A stretch of DNA of 11,087 bases from positions 1 to 11,087 of the forward strand of contig CALVCY010000068.1 of NCBI GenBank assembly GCA_944326175.1, in the 5' to 3' direction. The translations under genes and the position numbers were made by a program. Source of the stretch: an uncultured Erysipelotrichaceae bacterium. GTDB lineage: Bacteria > Bacillota_I > Bacilli_A > Erysipelotrichales > Erysipelotrichaceae. This document shows, piece after piece, positions 6,620 to 11,087 of this stretch. The notes under the pieces were generated by a model. The model worked only from the letters and a program-made list of their open reading frames with translations, searched no databases and was not told where the DNA came from. Within the stretch, counting starts at the first letter, position 1; every line of letters begins with the position of its first letter.

Positions 6620-6770
6620 AGTAACCGGAATGAAAAGCATAAGAGATATTGCGTAACGCCTTGCTGCTTATAGTAGTGGAATTTTAGGACGCAATAAAAG
6701 CATTGAATTTGACTGACCACGGAACGACTCAATTGCCACAGATATCTTCCTGAGTAAGCCCTATCGATAG

Positions 6771-9074
6771 TTATTTCTCGTTTTTTGTATGGATCAGCCG
6801 TGGCGCAAACCCATTGGAACGGATGGTCTGACAGATCGTGTATCGGGATAGATCAGCTGCACATTCCAGGGAAAGGGTGGTTTCATCCATCCATCTATAA
6901 TGGATGGTTGGATCTAATCCAATCAGGATGGATTGCACGCGATCATGATCATGGGTGGTAATGCCATCGATTTTAAGGGTGAGATGTTTGGAATGATCGG
7001 GCTGCAGTGATTCAATGGGATACCCACGATAAAAGAAGCCAGATAGGATCAACAGATCCACGATGGTTAAAACCAAGATGATCCAGGTGGATTCGATGAT
7101 ATACCCACTCATGGGCATCAATAATGTCAATAAACCCATGGCCATGATGATGATCCATGGCCATAGGGTACGAAAGCGATGCAAATGGCTAAACCATCGA
7201 TGCTGATGGGTTAACCAGGATACGATCACTAGTGGATTGAAATTGTCGAGCATCATATCATCCAATGTAAGTGGATCATTGAATGATATGGAGAGATCCA
7301 CATGAGTGATCAATATGGGATCATGGTCTTTTCCATGGATATAACTATAGCGATGATGATCGATCTGATCCTTATGGATCAGATCGATCAATGTGGCCGA
7401 ATCATGGATCGATTGATCAAACCCATAAATGGTTTGAAGATGGTTCAAACCATCTATGGACTGATGATCATAAAGAATCGTAGTATAACCATGGCTTTTC
7501 AATGATTGGACCAATTGTTGATACCGTGGATAAACCATGGGTTTTAATTTGAAGATGGCAATGATGGTTTGATCAATGGCCAGATAACGCATCAGTGATC
7601 CGTGGTTTCTCAAATCTTCATCCATGCTTAAAACGATGGATGTATCCACATTTCTGTTTTTTAATGTGGCGAGATCCCCATAATGAATGGTTTGACCATG
7701 TAAAAGATTGTCCAATCCTTTTTTATAAATACTTTGGCTTAGACGAATATCCGTATCTTTGATGTTTTGATTACGGATATATTCCTCGATCGCTTTACTG
7801 GCAGGATCATTTTCTTTTTTGATGGCAGAAAGGATCATATGGAAAAATAAGGTATGATCGACATCTTTGGTTAACCATACTTGATCCACTTCCAATTGGT
7901 TTAAACCATGGATCAATGCGGTATCGATGATCACATGATCGATATCATGGATCGTTTGATCATCCAATGGTCCGTTGAACAAGATACCATGACGGGTTTG
8001 ATCTTTGAGGTGCAAACGATGCATGGCAGATAGACTGCTTACTGGCTTGCAGCCAGTAAGCAGTACGATGGCATTCATCAGTATGACCATGGTCATCCCA
8101 TTGCATCCATAAAGCAATAAGGCAACGATAGTGATCAATATAAATCCAATAGCGATCAATGCATCAACGGTATCATTTGGTTCAACCATACTGGATGTGA
8201 CCAATTGATGGAGTTGCTGATCAAATAATGAGTGATCGATGGAGTTGACCACTTTTAATGTGATCGAACCATCCACGATCCGACTTCCGGCATGGATCGA
8301 ATCATTGGCGCTGATGGCATATTGCATATGGTTTATCCATGGTTCGATTACGGCATTGCCATGGATGACGATCCCATCAAAAGGAATGGTTTCACCACGC
8401 TTTAATGCGATCTCATCATCGATACCAATGGTTGCATTCATCTGATTTTCATAAGAACCATCCGTTTGCTTGCAGGCACTACTTCCGTTTTTGAGTTTGT
8501 CCAAAATCTTGACATATTTATAAAGCGGTCGGTATGCAAACCAATGGGCAAAACGGGATACGTTGAACCATAAGATGGTCAAACCAAGGCTTTGCAATGC
8601 GATCAACTTGAACCATAAGCCTGGTAAAAACCAAATGATGAATAAAAGGAATACGGATGAAATCAGCAAAGTATGGCGTGAACGGATATTTTTAAACCGA
8701 TCGATCACTATGGTCAAACCATCACTGCCCATGGTAATCACCAGGACAAGGATCATCAATCCAAGTAAAAGTTCCATGGATAATACCGGTAATGTCAGTG
8801 AAACCACGATCAATCCCAAAGCCGATAATACCGTGGTCAAACCATATAACCCCAATACGGTCGAATATGCATGATTGAGTAAGAGCCATTGGTCATATTC
8901 AGTCGCGATATCATGATCTGACTGGATCACGACCATGGAAAAAAGCCATGGTTTTACCATCCATTGGGGATGATCGTGTTTTAATTGATCTAATTTATTA
9001 TCATGGTCTTTACCATAAGGAAACAGCCGATATGTGATCATGTCTTCCATTCTAACATGGTTGAACCATTTCAT
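6771..9074 (-). CDS. Catalytically degenerate P1B-type ATPase homologue (pseudoenzyme)
   Basis: The 767-residue protein has the layout of a heavy-metal P1B ATPase: about four N-terminal membrane helices (74-97, 98-117, 134-155, 157-179), an actuator domain (about 215-290, with GETIPFDG at 227-234), helices 5-6 (305-349), a P/N domain (about 370-620), helices 7-8 (638-657, 662-681), and a C-terminal segment like a degenerate HMA fold (about 697-764). Every signature is altered. The TGES position reads NHMQ-like, CPx is GCKP (341-344), DKTGTLT keeps only the Asp (D384, DTALIHG), HP is DP (423-424), TGD is LYD, and GDGxND is GKDHDP (581-586). ATP-driven transport is therefore unlikely, yet the 2.3-kb frame is unbroken. 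The protein is rich in His (44 by my count). The start is the ATG at 9074 with AGGTG six nt upstream; a GTG at 9083 lacks an RBS. A metal-binding or regulatory role is speculation. Confidence 0.8.
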   Translation of the reverse strand: MKWFNHVRMEDMITYRLFPYGKDHDNKLDQLKHDHPQWMVKPWLFSMVVIQSDHDIATEYDQWLLLNHAYSTVLGLYGLTTVLSALGLIVVSLTLPVLSMELLLGLMILVLVITMGSDGLTIVIDRFKNIRSRHTLLISSVFLLFIIWFLPGLWFKLIALQSLGLTILWFNVSRFAHWFAYRPLYKYVKILDKLKNGSSACKQTDGSYENQMNATIGIDDEIALKRGETIPFDGIVIHGNAVIEPWINHMQYAISANDSIHAGSRIVDGSITLKVVNSIDHSLFDQQLHQLVTSSMVEPNDTVDALIAIGFILITIVALLLYGCNGMTMVILMNAIVLLTGCKPVSSLSAMHRLHLKDQTRHGILFNGPLDDQTIHDIDHVIIDTALIHGLNQLEVDQVWLTKDVDHTLFFHMILSAIKKENDPASKAIEEYIRNQNIKDTDIRLSQSIYKKGLDNLLHGQTIHYGDLATLKNRNVDTSIVLSMDEDLRNHGSLMRYLAIDQTIIAIFKLKPMVYPRYQQLVQSLKSHGYTTILYDHQSIDGLNHLQTIYGFDQSIHDSATLIDLIHKDQIDHHRYSYIHGKDHDPILITHVDLSISFNDPLTLDDMMLDNFNPLVIVSWLTHQHRWFSHLHRFRTLWPWIIIMAMGLLTLLMPMSGYIIESTWIILVLTIVDLLILSGFFYRGYPIESLQPDHSKHLTLKIDGITTHDHDRVQSILIGLDPTIHYRWMDETTLSLECAADLSRYTICQTIRSNGFAPRLIHTKNEK
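6887..6922. repeat. Two adjacent perfect small hairpins in the pseudo-ATPase gene
   Basis: CCATCCAT (6887-6894) pairs with ATGGATGG (6900-6907) across a 5-nt loop. Immediately after it, TTGGAT (6908-6913) pairs with ATCCAA (6917-6922) across 3 nt. They lie in the coding region of the HMA-like C-terminus. Confidence 0.6.
7357..7390. repeat. 15-bp perfect inverted repeat, GATC-rich, inside the pseudo-ATPase gene
   Basis: TGATCGATCTGATCC (7357-7371) and GGATCAGATCGATCA (7376-7390) are perfectly complementary around the 4-nt loop TTAT. Each arm carries three GATC sites when the ends are included. It encodes about residues 562-573 of the pseudo-ATPase, between the former TGD and GDGxND motifs. 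Confidence 0.85.
7429..7453. repeat. 10-bp perfect inverted repeat inside the pseudo-ATPase gene
   Basis: ATGGTTTGAA (7429-7438) pairs with TTCAAACCAT (7444-7453) around GATGG. A nested alternative, GATGGTT-CA-AACCATC (7439-7454), is a variant of the dispersed TGGT...ACCA palindrome. Confidence 0.75.
8034..8064. repeat. 13-bp perfect hairpin centred on the former CPx motif
   Basis: ACTGCTTACTGGC (8034-8046) pairs perfectly with GCCAGTAAGCAGT (8052-8064) around the loop TTGCA. On the minus strand the loop encodes C342 and K343 of the pseudo-ATPase, exactly where a P1B ATPase has its CPC/CPx metal-binding motif. Confidence 0.88.
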
Positions 9075-9135
9075 TTGTTGCACCTGTTATCATTGCGTTA
9101 CAATGATAGAGCCATTGCATTTGATGGTCGAACCA
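8178..9135. repeat. Dense cluster of the dispersed palindrome TGGTNNNACCA
   Basis: Eight exact copies start at 8178, 8387, 8576, 8711, 8834, 8949, 9058 and 9125. Ten further exact copies in the window start at 131, 479, 4578, 4801, 5329, 5350, 7688, 9826, 10320 and 10964. Sixteen of the 18 fit TGGTTNRACCA or its complement, and nine are flanked as ATGGTNNNACCAT. Related copies with other spacers include TGGTTAACCA (7868-7877), TGGTTTAAACCA (7897-7908), TGGTTCAAACCA (7441-7452), TGGTTGAAACCA (552-563) and TGGTCTTTACCA (9004-9015). They occur in coding sequence in any frame as well as in gaps. Confidence 0.9.
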
Positions 9136-9169
9136 TTGAATGATCGAAAATGACTTGAAAGGAAGCTTT
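9075..9169. promoter_or_regulatory. Divergent intergenic region with a central palindrome
   Basis: TATCATTG (9088-9095) and CAATGATA (9101-9108) form an 8-bp perfect inverted repeat around CGTTA, midway between the divergent pseudo-ATPase and aminopeptidase genes. On the plus strand TACAAT (9099-9104) is a plausible -10 box, with a weak -35 (TTGTTG, 9075-9080). On the minus strand TATCAT within the same repeat could be a -10 box. Copies of TGGTNNNACCA at 9058-9068 and 9125-9135 flank the repeat. AAAGGA at 9158-9163 is the RBS of the aminopeptidase. A shared operator is possible but not shown. Confidence 0.4.
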
Positions 9170-10963
9170 ATGATACCTCAGCGTTTATCTTTACTTCGAA
9201 AAGCCATGAAAGCCCATGGCATCGACGTCTACTACATCCCCACCAGTGACGATCACAACAGTGAATATACCGCTTCAAAATTTGCGGTCCGCAAATTTTT
9301 CAGCGGGTTTACCGGCAGTGCGGGTACATTGGTCGTGACCATGGATCATGCGGATCTGTGGACCGACGGTCGTTATTTCGTCCAAGCGGAAAATCAATTG
9401 AAAGATACCACCGTAACGTTACGGAAAATGGGGCAGGAAGGGGTACCGACCGTAATGGAATATCTTAAATCCATTTTAAAAGACGGGATGGTCCTTGGCT
9501 TTGACGGTAATGTGGTCTCGACCACCTTCTTCAATGGTTTGAAAGATGAATTGAACGACGTCAAAGTCAAATATGAGACCCGCTATGATCTTTCCAAAGA
9601 CATTTGGATGGATCGTCCCGAGTTGCCAAATGAAAAATATTGGGTATTGCATGAGCGTTACAGTGGCCAAAGTGCAAAGGAAAAGTTGAATACCATCCGT
9701 AACAAAATGAAGGAAAACCACTGTGATGTCGTGTTATTGAGCGCATTGGAAGATGTGGCGTATACCACCAATTTAAGGGGCAATGATGTGGAGTGTACCC
9801 CGGTATTCTATGGTTATATGCTCATTGGTTTGACCAGTGCCACATTGTATTGTGATTTGACCAAGGTCGATACCAATGTTTCCTGCTACTTACAGGAAAA
9901 TGGGATCATTGCCGTGGATGAAACCAAATTGATCGATGATATCACCAAGTTGAAGAAAGTCACATTATGGTGTGATCTGACCAGTACCAATGTGGCATTA
10001 TCTTCCCGTTTTGATAAGACCATTTCCATTCATGATGCCTTTACCCCTGTTACCTTGATGCGTTCCATCAAAAACGATACCGAGATCAAAAACTTGCGCA
10101 AAGCGCATGTGATCGACGGGGTGGCGGTGAGCAAGTTCATGTATTGGTTGAAAACCACCATCAAAAAGCACACGTTCACCGAATATGAAGCCCAAGAAAA
10201 ATTACTGGAATTGAGAAAACAGGGAAATGGTTTCCTTGAACCCAGTTTTACGACCATCTGTGCCTATGGTCCCAATGCGGCCATGATGCATTACAGTGCA
10301 CCCGAACACGGCAGTGCGATGGTCGAACCAAAGGATTTCCTGTTGGTCGATTCCGGTGGTCAATATTTATTCGGGACCACCGATATCACCCGTACCTTTG
10401 TCATGGGCAAAACCGATCGGGAACATAAGAAATGGTTCACCGTAGCATTGAAGAGTTATCTGGATCTGATGAAAGCCAATTTCCTTTATGGTTGCACCGG
10501 TTTGAGCCTGGATATTTTAGCCCGTAATCCAGTGTGGCAGTACGATATGGATTATCAATGTGGTACCGGCCATGGCGTTGGCTATGTGTTGGGTGTCCAT
10601 GAAGGTCCCCAAGCATTCCGCTGGCGGGTTTCTGCCGGTCGGCATGAAGATACGGTCTTTGAGCAAGGGATGACCATCACCAATGAACCCGGTATCTATA
10701 TCCCTGGCGTTTTAGGGATCCGTCATGAAAACCAGATGATCGTGATGAAAGGCAAGAAGAATGAATATGGTCAATTCATGCACTTGGAGAATCTGACCAT
10801 GTGTCCGATCGATCTGGATGGTGTCGATGTCAAGTTATTGAGTGAAGAAGAAATCAACACCTTGAACCAGTATCATGCGCATGTTTATCGCAGTTTATCC
10901 CGTTATTTCAAAGGGAAAGAACTGACGTGGCTGAAGCGCGCCACACGCAAGATCCATAAATAA
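9170..10963 (+). CDS. Xaa-Pro aminopeptidase, M24 family (aminopeptidase P type)
   Basis: The enzyme removes an N-terminal residue that precedes proline from peptides, using a two-metal centre in the cytosol. The 597-residue size and three-domain plan match the long, eukaryote-like aminopeptidase P1 form: two creatinase-like N-terminal domains (about 1-300; SGFTGSAGTL and LWTDGRYF are typical), then the pita-bread catalytic domain. The metal ligands are D394 (LLVDSGGQY), D405 (TDITRT), H468 (GTGHGVG), E506 (ITNEPGIY) and E520 (GIRHENQ). H374 and H477 fit the conserved substrate and proton-transfer histidines. The spacings D394-D405, D405-H468 and E506-E520 match the human enzyme. There is no signal peptide. 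The start is the ATG at 9170 with AAAGGA six nt upstream; an in-frame ATG at 9140 adds ten residues and lacks an RBS. It is monocistronic, with a terminator after the stop. Activity is expected. Confidence 0.95.
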   Translation: MIPQRLSLLRKAMKAHGIDVYYIPTSDDHNSEYTASKFAVRKFFSGFTGSAGTLVVTMDHADLWTDGRYFVQAENQLKDTTVTLRKMGQEGVPTVMEYLKSILKDGMVLGFDGNVVSTTFFNGLKDELNDVKVKYETRYDLSKDIWMDRPELPNEKYWVLHERYSGQSAKEKLNTIRNKMKENHCDVVLLSALEDVAYTTNLRGNDVECTPVFYGYMLIGLTSATLYCDLTKVDTNVSCYLQENGIIAVDETKLIDDITKLKKVTLWCDLTSTNVALSSRFDKTISIHDAFTPVTLMRSIKNDTEIKNLRKAHVIDGVAVSKFMYWLKTTIKKHTFTEYEAQEKLLELRKQGNGFLEPSFTTICAYGPNAAMMHYSAPEHGSAMVEPKDFLLVDSGGQYLFGTTDITRTFVMGKTDREHKKWFTVALKSYLDLMKANFLYGCTGLSLDILARNPVWQYDMDYQCGTGHGVGYVLGVHEGPQAFRWRVSAGRHEDTVFEQGMTITNEPGIYIPGVLGIRHENQMIVMKGKKNEYGQFMHLENLTMCPIDLDGVDVKLLSEEEINTLNQYHAHVYRSLSRYFKGKELTWLKRATRKIHK

Positions 10964-10973
10964 TGGTTGAACC

Positions 10974-11007
10974 AACCACCGTCTGTAGAAACAGACGGTG
11001 GTTTTTT
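10974..11007 (+). terminator. Intrinsic terminator of the aminopeptidase gene
   Basis: A 13-bp perfect stem (10974-10986 with 10991-11003) has the loop AGAA and runs into TTTTTT. Its first base is the last base of a TGGTNNNACCA copy (10964-10974), so palindrome and terminator abut. Confidence 0.92.
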
Positions 11008-11087
11008 CATGATATGTATGGTTTACACCATTGTAAGCATGGGGTTTTGATTCCAGATTTGATATGATTGAACCATCGTGAAACCTC
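11008..11087. other. Trailing intergenic segment, probably a leader of the next gene
   Basis: The last 80 nt hold no gene. TG-A-TATGAT at 11060-11068 resembles an extended -10 box on the plus strand, without a convincing -35. TGGTTTACACCA (11019-11030) is a spacer variant of the dispersed palindrome. Confidence 0.3.

Noticed and set aside
6394..6770. Minus-strand ORF and the gap after the toxin-antitoxin operon
   Set aside because: The ORF (6394-6732) runs antisense to the toxin and through a terminator. The gap 6620-6770 shows only small palindromes (GCGTAACGC; CTATCGATAG at 6761-6770) and no gene or insertion sequence I can support.
7302..8874. Plus-strand ORFs within the pseudo-ATPase gene
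   Set aside because: Short, rich in Met and Ile from the repeated ATGG/GATC words, with no family resemblance; the minus frame is continuous for 2.3 kb with P-type ATPase layout.
9075..9083. GTG start of the pseudo-ATPase at 9083
   Set aside because: No Shine-Dalgarno sequence precedes it, while AGGTG lies six nt before the ATG at 9074; the difference is only three residues.
1..11087. CRISPR array or insertion sequence
   Set aside because: The dispersed palindrome has irregular spacing and lies within genes, unlike CRISPR repeats; no transposase frame or terminal inverted repeats with target duplications were seen.

Overview
The window looks like chromosome of a moderately AT-rich, low-GC Gram-positive type bacterium (Bacillota; an anaerobic gut or oral lineage such as Erysipelotrichales is only a guess). 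The evidence is AAAGGA/GGAGG-type ribosome binding sites, FeoB, a tRNA-Leu with encoded CCA, short intergenic gaps closed by clear intrinsic terminators, and an AAA-ATPase-like/PD-(D/E)XK ORF of the kind common in such anaerobes.

Layout. (1) 3-1985: most of feoB (ferrous iron transporter), 5' end outside the window, closed by a terminator. (2) 2047-4013: an operator-like array of four 11-bp units, an extended -10 promoter, and a 623-residue protein fusing a helix-turn-helix domain to an AAA-ATPase-like domain and a PD-(D/E)XK nuclease-like domain. (3) 4071-4199: tRNA-Leu(UAG) with its own promoter and terminator. (4) 4277-5748: a GltD-like FAD/NAD(P)H iron-sulfur oxidoreductase followed 11 nt later by a small AroQ-class chorismate mutase with its whole active site. 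(5) 5749-6770: a region of different base character with an inverted repeat and a complete YefM/Phd-RelE/ParE-type toxin-antitoxin operon with promoter/operator and terminator. (6) 6771-9074, minus strand: a full-length P1B-type ATPase homologue in which every catalytic signature is lost, apparently a pseudoenzyme, with several long perfect DNA hairpins in its coding sequence. (7) 9170-10963: a 597-residue M24-family Xaa-Pro aminopeptidase, divergent from the pseudo-ATPase, ending in a strong terminator.

The most unusual signal crosses gene boundaries. The interrupted palindrome TGGTNNNACCA occurs 18 times, where random sequence would give about 0.2, mostly as TGGTTNRACCA or its complement. 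It lies inside coding sequence in any frame and in intergenic gaps, and it is densest in the pseudo-ATPase gene and the divergent gap beside it. It is absent from the HTH-ATPase gene and the toxin-antitoxin island. GATC is also strongly over-represented outside the toxin-antitoxin island. This resembles a highly iterated palindrome (HIP1-like) family. The degenerate ATPase gene may show what happens when such palindromes accumulate in a gene under relaxed constraint: one copy lies just after the former phosphorylation Asp, and a separate 13-bp perfect hairpin has its loop exactly on the former CPx metal-site motif.

The genes do not form a single pathway. The links supported by sequence are the oxidoreductase-chorismate mutase operon and the toxin-antitoxin operon.
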